This document shows, one piece after another, positions 45,173-53,354 of a stretch of DNA of 64,000 nucleotides. Within the stretch, counting starts at the first letter, position 1. Every line of letters starts with the position of its first letter. Location of the stretch: assembly GCF_017353515.1 (NCBI RefSeq), contig NZ_JAFMPY010000014.1:101670-165669 (forward strand). Direction: 5' to 3'. The position numbers and the translations under genes are program-made. Source of the DNA: Jiella sonneratiae. Lineage in GTDB: Bacteria; Pseudomonadota; Alphaproteobacteria; Rhizobiales; Rhizobiaceae. The notes beneath the pieces are model-generated. The model saw only the letters and a program-made list of their open reading frames with translations. It made no database searches and had not been told where the DNA came from.

Positions 45173-45886
45173 TCAGCGTGCCTCGGCGGCGGGAGCGAGA
45201 CGCTCGACGGCAGTGGTCCTGCGTCGGCGCCGGTGCTTCGGGTCGAGGGAGCGTTCCAGCCAGTTCTGCGCGCCCATGAAGATGGTGGTCAGGATCAGGT
45301 AGTAGATGCCGGCCGCCGTCAGCGCCTCGAAATAGCGAAAGTTGGCGCTGGCCGTCTGGTTGGCGACCAGCAGGAGTTCTTCGACGGCGACGACGGAGAC
45401 GAGCGCGCTCGTCTTCAGCATGCCGATCATCTGGTTGCCCACCGGCGGCAGAATGATGCGCAGCGCCTGGGGCAGCACGATATGGCGCATCACGCCCGCC
45501 CGGGTGAGGCCGAGCGCCAGGCCGGCCGTGCGCTGGCCCTTCTTCACCGCGCCGAGGCCGGAACGCAGGATCTCGGCCATGTAGGCCCCCTCGTTGAGCG
45601 AGAGAGCGACCACCGCCGAGGTGAAGGCCGACAGCCGGATGCCGAAGCCCGGCAGGACGTTGTAGATGAAGATGATCTGGAACAGCACGGGCGTGCCGCG
45701 GAAGAGCCACAGATAGACGAGGGCGAGAATCCTCGAGATCCTGAGATTCGCCTCCTGCAGCAGCGCGATCACGAGGCCGGCCAGGATGCCGAAGAACAGC
45801 GATGTCACCGTGATGAGCAGCGTCATCATCGCGGCACGGAAGAAGACCGGCGACAACAGATAGTCGATCACGAGTTGGAGAGACAT
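45173..45886 (-). CDS. Polar amino acid ABC permease (HisM/GlnP type)
   Basis: A 237-residue permease with about five membrane helices. The HisMQ hallmark YLWLFRGTPVLFQIIF (about residues 58-73) and the EAA-loop region GQRTAGLALGLTRAGVMRHIVLPQALR are clear. It is a single permease that would form a homodimer for a polar amino acid, opine or betaine importer. It stops 4 bases before the ATPase start. A 245-base gap holding stem-loops separates it from the receptor gene upstream. Confidence 0.9.
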   Translation of the reverse strand: MSLQLVIDYLLSPVFFRAAMMTLLITVTSLFFGILAGLVIALLQEANLRISRILALVYLWLFRGTPVLFQIIFIYNVLPGFGIRLSAFTSAVVALSLNEGAYMAEILRSGLGAVKKGQRTAGLALGLTRAGVMRHIVLPQALRIILPPVGNQMIGMLKTSALVSVVAVEELLLVANQTASANFRYFEALTAAGIYYLILTTIFMGAQNWLERSLDPKHRRRRRTTAVERLAPAAEAR

Positions 45887-45962
45887 CGCCGGTCTTCTTC
45901 ATCGTTGGAATGGCAGCGCCGGCCGGGTCGTGTCCGCGCCGGCGCCAGCGCGTGTCGCTCGT

Positions 45963-46027
45963 GGTCCGAACTCCGACATTTGATGGAGCGCCCCGCCAGA
46001 CGGGGCCTCAAATGTCGAATTCGGTCC
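45963..46027. repeat. 65-bp imperfect palindrome (third intergenic element)
   Basis: A long inverted repeat between receptor and permease genes. A perfect 9-bp stem GACATTTGA/TCAAATGTC is flanked outside by near-complementary GGTCCGAACTC and GAATTCGGTCC. Inside it contains GCCCCG/CGGGGC. It sits directly next to a family B repeat, so the gap is a mosaic of palindromic units. RNA hairpins here would reduce expression of the downstream permease and enzymes. Confidence 0.7.
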
Positions 46028-46031
46028 AGCG

Positions 46032-46130
46032 GAGCATGATCCCGCAAACCTGAACCGGTTTCCTAAAGAAGATCATGCGCATACGAGAATGGAGAGTGCA
46101 GGATGACGAGCAAAGCTCGTCTCACCGCGC
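46032..46130. repeat. Palindromic intergenic repeat, family B copy 2 (RIME-like)
   Basis: A 99-bp relative of the element at 19710-19809: the same GAGCATGATCCCG start, an AACCGGTTT centre, GATCATGCGC, and a second part GATGACGAGCAAAGCTCGTCTCA. It is more diverged in its first stem. It ends directly at the stop codon of the amino acid receptor gene (TAG 46132-46134). Confidence 0.85.
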
Positions 46131-46131
46131 C

Positions 46132-46941
46132 CTATTTGAAGATCGACACCGAAGCGGGCAGCTTCCACTTCTCCACCAGCTTGGCGTAGGTGCCGTCGGC
46201 GACGACTTCCTTGATCGCCGCGGCGAGCGACTGCTGGAGTTCCTTGTCGCCCTTTCGCGTGGCGATGCCGATCTGCGTGTTGGCCTCGAATTCGTCGCCG
46301 ACGCTTTCGAACTGATCCGGAAGCTCGGACAGAAGCTTCGCCACGCCCGGAGTGGAATCGAAGATCGCGTCGGCGCGGCCCTGGCGCAGCGTCAGCGTGG
46401 AATCCTGCGCCGTGGGCAGGGTCAGCACGTCGACGCCCTCCTTGCCGGCCTGCTTGCAGCGCGCGTCGTCGGCACGGGCCTGGCTTTCCTGGATGCCCCC
46501 GAGCGTCACGGCGATCGTCTTGCCGCACAGGCTGTCGTCGCGCCCGGTGATGTTTTCCGGATTTCCCGCGCGCACCACCACCCGGTTGCCGATCTTCATA
46601 TACGGAACGAAATCCACCTGCTCGGAACGCTTCTCGTTGATGTACATGGCCGAGTTGATGACGTCGAGGCGCCCGCCCTGCAGCGCCGGAATGAGGCCCT
46701 TGAACTCCATGTTCATGGGGGCGAGCTTGGCATCGAGCTTCTTTGCGAGGGCGTCGATGAAGTCGATGTCGAAGCCTGTCAGCGCGCCGTCCTTCTGGAA
46801 CTCGAAGGGCGCGAAGGTCGCCGCGACGCCATAGGTCAGGGTGCCGTCGGTCACGAGGCCGGTCTTCGGCAGTTCGGCCGCTGAAGCTGCCTGTCCGAGT
46901 GACAGGGGCAGGAGGAAAGCGAAAGCCAGTCTTTTCAGCAT
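46132..46941 (-). CDS. Polar amino acid ABC transporter substrate-binding protein (family 3)
   Basis: A 269-residue secreted receptor of the HisJ/GlnH family. A signal peptide of about 22 residues (LAFAFLLPLSLGQAASA) precedes the family 3 fold with GVAATFAPFEFQKDGALTGFDIDFIDALAKKL and the C-terminal GIATRKGDKELQQSLAAAI. TGAGGAG precedes ATG 46941. It opens the minus-strand operon: receptor, permease, ATPase, deacylase, enolase-like, creatinase-like, DapA-like. The ligand is probably an N-acylated or cyclic amino acid derivative. Confidence 0.9.
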   Translation of the reverse strand: MLKRLAFAFLLPLSLGQAASAAELPKTGLVTDGTLTYGVAATFAPFEFQKDGALTGFDIDFIDALAKKLDAKLAPMNMEFKGLIPALQGGRLDVINSAMYINEKRSEQVDFVPYMKIGNRVVVRAGNPENITGRDDSLCGKTIAVTLGGIQESQARADDARCKQAGKEGVDVLTLPTAQDSTLTLRQGRADAIFDSTPGVAKLLSELPDQFESVGDEFEANTQIGIATRKGDKELQQSLAAAIKEVVADGTYAKLVEKWKLPASVSIFK

Positions 46942-46980
46942 GCCAATCTCCTCAGGAGAGAAATTGCTCTTGATGACAAA

Positions 46981-46998
46981 ATCAATACAATACCGCCG
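46981..46998. promoter_or_regulatory. Shared operator candidate, site 2 (before the receptor operon)
   Basis: A perfect second copy of the 18-mer seen at 38569-38586, 40 bases upstream of the receptor start and opposite in orientation relative to that gene. The decamer TGTGTCAATC also recurs near both sites (38563 and 47006). Location in the divergent region between the importer operon and the GntR gene supports an operator role. Confidence 0.5.
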
Positions 46999-47172
46999 GC
47001 GTCCCTGTGTCAATCGCGGGCAGGCATTTTCAATGCATAAATTGTGTGCATCCGCTGCAAACTGCCTGCTCACAAGGCTTGCAGACGTCCTGATTGACCG
47101 CTTGAAGAGAGTGTGAGAGGCAGGTTCGGCACCGGTGGGCGCCTCGGCCGGCCCCGAACGGGCGGTTCGGTT

Positions 47173-47185
47173 TTGTATCGAATGG
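47173..47185. promoter_or_regulatory. Degenerate operator half-site before the GntR gene
   Basis: TTGTATCGAATGG resembles the complement of the shared 18-mer (TTGTATTGAT), with two differences in the core. It lies 34 bases before the GntR start, which would suit autoregulation. The match is short and the call is weak. Confidence 0.3.
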
Positions 47186-47218
47186 TTCGTCCATACCAAG
47201 CGGGTGAGCGGAGGAGTG

Positions 47219-48199
47219 ATGATCGAGACCCCGATCCAGCGCCGGCATCGTCTCGCCAACCAGATTCTCGACGTCATCCGCGATGCGCGGTTCGAACCGG
47301 GCCATCATCTGCGCGAACAGGCGCTGAGCGATCTCCTGGAGGTCTCGCGCACGCCCGTGCGCGCCGCGTTGCAGCTGCTCGCCGAGCGCGGCATCCTCGA
47401 AGCGAAGCGCAATCAGGGCTTCTTCCTCAAGGCGCATCCGAACGACATCAGCCGGCTCGACGTCGAGATCCCTGCCACCAGCGACCAGGATCTCTATTCC
47501 CAGATCGTGCGCGACCGGCTGGCGGAACGGCTCCCGGCTTCGTTTCTCCAGAGCGACGTGGCGAGACGTTACGACGTCGACCGAGCCACGTTCCAGCGCA
47601 CGCTGGCGCGCCTCGTCGACGACGGGCTGCTGCAGAAGAACGCGGGTCGCGGCTGGAGCTTCATGCCGACGCTCAATACCGACCTCGGATTGCGCTCGAG
47701 CTACGAATTTCGCCGCATCGTCGAGCCGTCCTCGTTCGGGCTGACGACCTTTCGTGTCGACGCCAGCGCGGCGGAGCGCGCCCGCCTGCAGCATCTTTAT
47801 CTGATCTCCCATCCAGACCTCGGCGAAGTGGATCGTCGGCAGCTTTTCGAAACCGACGCGCAGTTTCACGAGATGCTGGCGGAGTTTTCGGGCAATCCCT
47901 TCTGCCTGCAGGCGATCCAGCAGCAGAACCGGATGCGGCGGCTGCTCGAATTCGGAAGCTACAGCAATCGCCGGCGCGTCAAGGACTGGTGCCGCGAACA
48001 TCTGGCGATCCTGGATGCGGTGACGAAAGGCGAGACGAGGCGGGCAGCCGAACTCATGGTGCTGCATCTCGACAATGCGTTCGGCGTCGCCCCTTCCCTC
48101 GCCGCGGCCAAGGCCAGGGGCTCGCGCGAGGGTTCGGCAGACAGCGGAGGCAGCCCGCCGGACGCCGCGAATGCCCTCCCGCATCCGCACGCTTCGTGA
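47219..48199 (+). CDS. GntR-family regulator with a second winged-helix-like segment
   Basis: A 326-residue regulator. Residues about 8-65 are a standard GntR winged helix (REQALSDLLEVSRTPVRAALQLLAERGILE). Residues about 90-145 look like another winged helix (FLQSDVARRYDVDRATFQRTLARLVDDGLLQKNAGRGWSF). A helical FCD-like domain follows (about 155-300; HEMLAEFSGNPF). Ordinary FCD regulators have about 230 residues. ATG 47219 is chosen for its GGAGGAG site. It is divergent from the amino acid importer operon and probably controls the whole 37.3-47 kb locus through the shared motifs. Confidence 0.83.
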   Translation: MIETPIQRRHRLANQILDVIRDARFEPGHHLREQALSDLLEVSRTPVRAALQLLAERGILEAKRNQGFFLKAHPNDISRLDVEIPATSDQDLYSQIVRDRLAERLPASFLQSDVARRYDVDRATFQRTLARLVDDGLLQKNAGRGWSFMPTLNTDLGLRSSYEFRRIVEPSSFGLTTFRVDASAAERARLQHLYLISHPDLGEVDRRQLFETDAQFHEMLAEFSGNPFCLQAIQQQNRMRRLLEFGSYSNRRRVKDWCREHLAILDAVTKGETRRAAELMVLHLDNAFGVAPSLAAAKARGSREGSADSGGSPPDAANALPHPHAS

Positions 48200-48287
48200 T
48201 TTATCGGCCGTGAAGGGATCGGCAGGCGTGATCGCGCGGAAGCGGCACACGAGCCCTTACGCGAACGGTCTCGTCACCGCGGCTCGG

Positions 48288-48393
48288 TCATACGAGATCC
48301 GCTCGATCAGAGCGGGGCTCGGATCAAGCCCGCGCGGCGAATGAGCGTCGTTGTTTCCGGCATCACGAAGTGATCTGCCGGAAACCGTATCAG
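48288..48393. repeat. Palindromic intergenic repeat, family A copy 4 (RIME-like)
   Basis: A 106-bp copy with TCATACG and CGTATCAG ends, the intact nested stem CCGCTC/GAGCGG and second palindrome GTTTCCGGCA/TGCCGGAAAC. It lies between the end of the GntR gene and the end of the outer-membrane-protein remnant. It is most like copy 3 in the right half (CATCACGA). Confidence 0.92.
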
Positions 48394-48442
48394 AGCTGCC
48401 GCTATCGCCGTCTTCCGACCGGTCGTTCTTCGCTGCTGCGTT

Positions 48443-48850
48443 CTAGAATTTCCGCAAGATCCTGAATTTTGCCGAATATCCGTCCCAGCCGTTGCTCTGC
48501 CCCTCGCGCTTGTTCCAGGGCCAGCGCGTCCCCGAGTAGTTCGACAACTCGAACGAGACGTCCTTCGTCGGTTTGTAGAGCAGAGAATAGGTGAAATCCG
48601 GATCCCACGGCTGCTGCTGCGCGCCGTCGGGAAAGAAGTTCAGCGTCGCCCGCAGGCTCAGCCTGTCGGTCGGCTTGATGCCGCAATTGAGGCCGCCATG
48701 GGCCTTGTGCCAGTCGTAGCCGCCGACATTCATGTTGTAGAAGCGTGGCGTGTAGGCGGCGAAGACGTTGCAGTCGAGAATGCCGAGCTTGGGATCGTCG
48801 CTCGACACGAGCCGCGGCTTGTAGGGCAGATTTGTCGACGAAATCTCAGC
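48443..48850 (-). pseudogene. C-terminal remnant of an outer-membrane beta-barrel-like protein
   Basis: About 130 codons read STNLPYKPRLVSS to a terminal ILRKF, with no start codon. The pattern of alternating hydrophobic strands (RLSLRATLNFF, DFTYSLLYKP, KDVSFELSNYSG) and the final Phe are typical of the end of an outer membrane beta-barrel. The frame runs without a start into the LacI gene at 48883, so the 5' part has been lost. The LacI regulator and the remnant were probably joined by a deletion or insertion. No enzyme function can be assigned. Confidence 0.6.
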
Positions 48851-48882
48851 GGAATTGACCGGCGCGCTGCGACCTTGACGGA

Positions 48883-49893
48883 TCAGCGGCGCACGGTGCC
48901 GCGCCAGACCATCGGCGCGGCGAAAAGGCGCCGCGAGGCGTCTGCGGGAGCATCGTATTCCGTGACGCAGGAAACGACGTGGTCGGCGATCTCCGCGACC
49001 GGCTGGGCGAAGGTGGTGAGCGCATAGGACGGCCAGCCGGCATGTTCGATGTCGTCGAAGCCGATGACGCTGAGATCCTCCGGAATCCTCAGCCCGAATT
49101 CGTGGCGGGCGGCGTCCATGAACCCGCAGGCGAGGAGATCTGTGACGCAGAACACCGCGTCCGGCGGGTCCGTTCGGGCCAGGAGGTGCCTGGCGCCGGC
49201 GGCGCCGGTCGCATGCGCGGTCGGACCGTCGCTCCATGTGGCCACGTCCAGCCCGACGCTGCGGGCGGCGTCGACGAAGCCCTTTTCACGGCCAACGAGG
49301 CTCGGGGTCCGGGCGGCGGAGGCGACGACCGCCAGCCGCCGGCAACCGGCCTTCAGGAAGGCGTGCAGTGCCTGGCGTGCAGCCGCGGCGTTGTCGAGCG
49401 CAACGTTGCGGATACCCGGCAGGACTTCGTCGCGATTGAGCAGGATCAGTCGCTGGCCGCTGTCGAGGCAGGTCTGAATGATCGCGCGGTCCGGCGAGCC
49501 CGACAGTACGACCGTCGCGTCGGCGCGGTAGTGGAGCGTCTGACGGATTGCGTCCTCGATCTTCTCCAGCCTTCCGGTGGCGTTGATCACCATCGCCACC
49601 TTGCTGGCTTCCTGCAGCCGCCGGGTCAGCGCGTCGACCATGCTCGACAGATACGGCGTGGCGATGTCCGAGACGACCAGACAGACGATGCCGGTGGTCT
49701 GGCTGATCAGGCCGCGGGCCAGATGGTTGACGTGGTAGCCAAGCCTGTCGGCCGCCTCAAGCACCCGCTCGCGCGTGTCGGGCGAGACGCTGGCGCCCGG
49801 CGTGAAGGTGCGCGACACGGCCGAGCGCGAGACGCCGGCGAGCCGCGCGACCTCCTGTGCACTGACGAATCCCGGCCCTGACCTCGACTTCAT
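48883..49893 (-). CDS. LacI-family transcriptional regulator
   Basis: A 336-residue LacI/GalR regulator. The N-terminal HTH is SAQEVARLAGVSRSAVSRTFTPGASVSPDTRERVLEAADRLGY cut over residues about 11-53, followed by a hinge helix (HVNHLARGLISQTTGIV) and a sugar-binding-type core (VIGFDDIEHAGWPSYALTT). It is divergent from the AfuABC-like operon with a 16-bp operator-like palindrome between them. It most likely represses that operon. The 3' end abuts a gene remnant. Confidence 0.92.
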   Translation of the reverse strand: MKSRSGPGFVSAQEVARLAGVSRSAVSRTFTPGASVSPDTRERVLEAADRLGYHVNHLARGLISQTTGIVCLVVSDIATPYLSSMVDALTRRLQEASKVAMVINATGRLEKIEDAIRQTLHYRADATVVLSGSPDRAIIQTCLDSGQRLILLNRDEVLPGIRNVALDNAAAARQALHAFLKAGCRRLAVVASAARTPSLVGREKGFVDAARSVGLDVATWSDGPTAHATGAAGARHLLARTDPPDAVFCVTDLLACGFMDAARHEFGLRIPEDLSVIGFDDIEHAGWPSYALTTFAQPVAEIADHVVSCVTEYDAPADASRRLFAAPMVWRGTVRR

Positions 49894-49989
49894 CCTGGGC
49901 GATCCTCGTCCGATTCCCGGCTCATGACTGCGGCGGGCCGTCGGCGGCGCCGAATACGGCGTTGACAGCGGCGCCATCATGCGACAGCT

Positions 49990-50005
49990 TTGCACACGAG
50001 TGCAA
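49990..50005. promoter_or_regulatory. LacI-type operator before the AfuABC-like operon
   Basis: TTGCAC-ACGA-GTGCAA: perfect 6-bp arms around a 4-base centre containing CG, the common layout of LacI-family operators. It lies 30 bases before the receptor start and 97 bases from the LacI start, so it would overlap the receptor promoter. Confidence 0.7.
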
Positions 50006-50034
50006 CACATAGACAACAAGCACCGGGAGGAAAC

Positions 50035-51063
50035 ATGCGCATCCATCTTCTGGCCGCGACGGCCCTTGTCGCGACCCTGCCGCTCGCCCCGTCCGCAGCT
50101 CTCGCCAAGGGCTCGCTCAACATGATCTGCGCCGCCGACGTGAAGTGGTGCGAGCTCATGGAGAACATGTTCGAGAAGAGCCACGACATCGACGTCAACA
50201 TGGTGCGCATGAGCTCGGGCGAAGCCTATGCCCGCATCCGCGCCGAGGCGCGCAATCCGAAGACCGACATCTGGTGGGCCGGCACCGGCGATCCGCACCT
50301 GCAGGCGGCGCAGGACGGGCTGACGATGGAGTACAAGTCGCCGAAGCTCTCCGAGCTGCAGCCCTGGGCGCAGCATCAGGCGGAGGTCTCCGGATACCGC
50401 ACGGTCGGGGTCTATTCCGGCGCGCTCGGCTGGGGCTACAACACCGACATCCTGCAGAAGAAGGGCGCCGAGCCGCCGAAATGCTGGAAAGACCTGACGT
50501 CTGACGCCTATCGCGGCGAAATCCAGATCGCCAATCCGAACTCCTCGGGCACCGCCTACACCGCCCTTGCGACGCTGGTGCAGATCATGGGCGAGGACCA
50601 GGCCTTCGACTATCTGAAGCAGCTGAACGAGAACGTCACGCAATACACCAAGTCCGGCTCGGCGCCGGTCAAGGCGGCGGCGCGCGGCGAGACGGGCATC
50701 GGCATCGTCTTCATGCACGACGCCGTGGCGATGACGGTGCAGGGTTTCCCGGTCAAGACCGTCGCGCCGTGCGAGGGCACCGGCTACGAGGTCGGCTCGA
50801 TGTCGATCGTCAAGGGCGCACGCAACCTCGAGAACGCCAAGACCTTCTACGACTGGGCGCTTTCGGCCGACGTGCAGTCGAAGGCCGTGGAGGCGGATTC
50901 CTTCCAGATCCCCTCCAACAAGGACGCGACGGTGCCGCCGCAGGCGCCGAAGCTCGATGAGATCAAGCTGATCGACTACGACTTCGCCAAGTACGGCGAC
51001 TCCGAGACGCGCAAGGCGCTGCTCGAGCGCTGGGACCGCGAGATCGGCTCCATCGCCAAGTGA
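50035..51063 (+). CDS. AfuA/FbpA-like ABC transporter substrate-binding protein
   Basis: A 342-residue secreted receptor. The signal peptide (HLLAATALVATLPLAPSAALA) precedes a type II fold of the ferric/AfuA group: SLNMICAADVKWCELMENMFEKS, PKTDIWWAGTGDPHLQAA, then LGWGYNTDIL and IANPNSSGTAYTALATLVQIMG. It lacks the paired tyrosines expected near the C-terminus of iron-binding FbpA, and AfuA relatives bind sugar phosphates. The downstream phosphatase supports a phosphorylated ligand. GGGAGG precedes ATG 50035. Confidence 0.85.
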   Translation: MRIHLLAATALVATLPLAPSAALAKGSLNMICAADVKWCELMENMFEKSHDIDVNMVRMSSGEAYARIRAEARNPKTDIWWAGTGDPHLQAAQDGLTMEYKSPKLSELQPWAQHQAEVSGYRTVGVYSGALGWGYNTDILQKKGAEPPKCWKDLTSDAYRGEIQIANPNSSGTAYTALATLVQIMGEDQAFDYLKQLNENVTQYTKSGSAPVKAAARGETGIGIVFMHDAVAMTVQGFPVKTVAPCEGTGYEVGSMSIVKGARNLENAKTFYDWALSADVQSKAVEADSFQIPSNKDATVPPQAPKLDEIKLIDYDFAKYGDSETRKALLERWDREIGSIAK

Positions 51064-51122
51064 CGCCGCGGGCCGGGCTGCGCCACAGCCCGGCCACGAC
51101 CTTTCCTGCATGGAGGCTGTCG

Positions 51123-53354
51123 ATGGATTCGCGCGTCCGCCGGCTCGACCTGGCGCTGCTGCTCGCGGCCGCCGCATTTCTGCTCGCGCCTTGGTACCGG
51201 ATCGAGGGCGGCGTGCTCGCCTTCGGCTGGCTCGCCCGCTATCCCCTCGACGCCGAGATCGGGCCGGCGGTGGTGCAGCCGGTCGTGCGCGGCGCTTGGT
51301 GGCTGCTCCCGCTCGGCCTTGCCGTCGCCGCCGTCGCGGCGCTGCGCTTCCGGCGGCCGGGGCCGGGCCGCGGCCTCGCGGTGGCGCTCGTGGGAGCGTT
51401 CGGCATTGCCTGGCTGCTCCTCGAAGGGCTGTCGATCGGCTATCGCGGCTGGAACTGGAGCGGCTGGGAGGCAATGTTCGGCCCGCTCGACGACGGGCAG
51501 CTGCCGCTCGGCATCGGCGGCATGGGGCTCGCGCTGAGTTTCCTGCTCTTCCTCGCCTTCGGCCTCGCCGAGCGCGGCGTGCTGCGCGGCGACGCCTTCG
51601 TCGTCGCCTCGATCACCATCCTCGTCGGCCTGGTCTCGACCTTCGTGCTCTATCCGATCGCGAGCCTCTTCATCGGGGCGTTCCAGACCTTCGACGGCTC
51701 GTTCGATCCGACCAGCTTCATCACCAACATCCAAGACCCCTCGATCTGGTCGCTCGCCTGCCTCGATTCGGGATACAGCTGCGGCATCGCCTGGCGGACC
51801 GTGTTCCTGGCGATTGCCACGGGGCTTGGAACGACGCTGCTCGGCCTCGCCTTCGCGCTGCTCCTCACCCGCACGCGCTTTCCCTTCAAGCGGCCCCTGC
51901 GGCTCCTGACCATCCTGCCGATCATCACGCCGCCCTTCGTCATCGGCCTGGCGCTGATCCTCCTGCTCGGCCGCTCCGGCGTCGTCACCCGCTTCGTCGC
52001 GGACTGGACCGGCTACGATGCCGGGCGCTGGCTCTACGGGCTTTCCGGCATCTTCATCGCCCAGATGCTGTCCTTCACCCCGATCGCCTTCATGGTGATG
52101 ATCGGCGTCGTCGAGGCGATCAGCCCGTCCATGGAGGAGGCGGCGCAGACGATGCGGGCGAACCGCTGGCGCACCTTCTGGACGGTGACCTTCCCGCTGC
52201 TCCGGCCGGGCCTCGCCAACGCCTTCCTGATCGGCTTCATCGAGAGCATGGCGGATTTCGGCAATCCGCTGGTGCTCGGCGGCAGCCATGGCGTGCTCTC
52301 GACCGAGATATTCTTCGCCGTCGTCGGCGCCCAGAACGATCCGGCGCGGGCGGCGGTGCTGGCATTGATCCTGCTGTGCTTCACCCTGTCGGCCTTCCTC
52401 GCCCAGCGGGTCTGGCTGAAGGGCAAGAACTTCACCACCGTCACCGGCAAGGGCGACGGCGGCCGGCACGCCGAACTCGATCCGCGGCTCGCCTCGCTGG
52501 TCTATGCCATCGTGCTCCCCTGGATCGCCTTCACCATGGTGATCTACGCGATGATCATGTTCGGCGGCTTCGTGCGGACCTGGGGCCTCGACCACACGCT
52601 GACGCTCGATCACTTCGAGAAGGCCTTTTCGGTCGCGCTCTCGCCGGCCGGCATTCGCTGGAGCGGCGTCGCCTGGGACTCCTTCTGGACGACGATGGAG
52701 ATCGCGCTGATCGCGGCGCCGCTGACTGCCGCGCTGGGGCTCCTGACGGCCTATCTCGTGGTCCGGCAGCGCTTCGCGGGACGGGAGGTGTTCGAGTTCC
52801 TGCTGATGCTGAGCTTTGCGATTCCGGGTACGGTGATCGGCATCAGCTACGTGCTGGCGTTCAACTTGCCGCCGATCGAACTCACCGGCACGGCGACGAT
52901 CCTGGTGATCTGCTTCGTGTTCCGCAACATGCCAGTCGGCGTGCGCGGCGGCATCGCCTCGATGAGCCAGCTCGACCGCAGCCTCGACGAGGCCTCGCTG
53001 ACGCTCGGGGCGAACAGCTTCACCACGATGCGCCGGATCATCCTGCCGCTGCTCAGGCCGGCGATCGTCACCGCCCTGGTCTACAGCTTCGTGCGCTCGA
53101 TCACCTCGATCAGCGCGGTGATCTTTCTGGTCAGCGCCCAGTACAACATGGCCACCGCCTACATCGTCGGGCTCACCGAGAACGGCGAATACGGAGTCGC
53201 GATCGCCTATGCGGCGGCGCTGATCGTCGTCATGGTCCTCGTCATTTCGGGCTTCCAGCTCGTCGTCGGCGAGCGCACGCTGCGCCGCCGCGCCGTGGCG
53301 GCAAAGTCCGTTCCGCTTCCGGCTCCCGCATTTTCCGAGGAGAAGCCCGCATGA
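51123..53354 (+). CDS. Double-domain ABC permease (AfuB/FbpB type)
   Basis: A 743-residue membrane protein with two permease domains, as is usual for FbpB/AfuB. Both EAA loops are clear: EEAAQTMRANRWRTFWTVTFPLLRPG (about residue 338) and DEASLTLGANSFTTMRRIILPLLRPA (about residue 625). An extra N-terminal region of about four hydrophobic segments (residues 1-160) precedes the first domain. GGAGG lies before ATG 51123. The stop overlaps the ATPase start. It forms the channel for the receptor at 50035. Confidence 0.9.
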   Translation: MDSRVRRLDLALLLAAAAFLLAPWYRIEGGVLAFGWLARYPLDAEIGPAVVQPVVRGAWWLLPLGLAVAAVAALRFRRPGPGRGLAVALVGAFGIAWLLLEGLSIGYRGWNWSGWEAMFGPLDDGQLPLGIGGMGLALSFLLFLAFGLAERGVLRGDAFVVASITILVGLVSTFVLYPIASLFIGAFQTFDGSFDPTSFITNIQDPSIWSLACLDSGYSCGIAWRTVFLAIATGLGTTLLGLAFALLLTRTRFPFKRPLRLLTILPIITPPFVIGLALILLLGRSGVVTRFVADWTGYDAGRWLYGLSGIFIAQMLSFTPIAFMVMIGVVEAISPSMEEAAQTMRANRWRTFWTVTFPLLRPGLANAFLIGFIESMADFGNPLVLGGSHGVLSTEIFFAVVGAQNDPARAAVLALILLCFTLSAFLAQRVWLKGKNFTTVTGKGDGGRHAELDPRLASLVYAIVLPWIAFTMVIYAMIMFGGFVRTWGLDHTLTLDHFEKAFSVALSPAGIRWSGVAWDSFWTTMEIALIAAPLTAALGLLTAYLVVRQRFAGREVFEFLLMLSFAIPGTVIGISYVLAFNLPPIELTGTATILVICFVFRNMPVGVRGGIASMSQLDRSLDEASLTLGANSFTTMRRIILPLLRPAIVTALVYSFVRSITSISAVIFLVSAQYNMATAYIVGLTENGEYGVAIAYAAALIVVMVLVISGFQLVVGERTLRRRAVAAKSVPLPAPAFSEEKPA

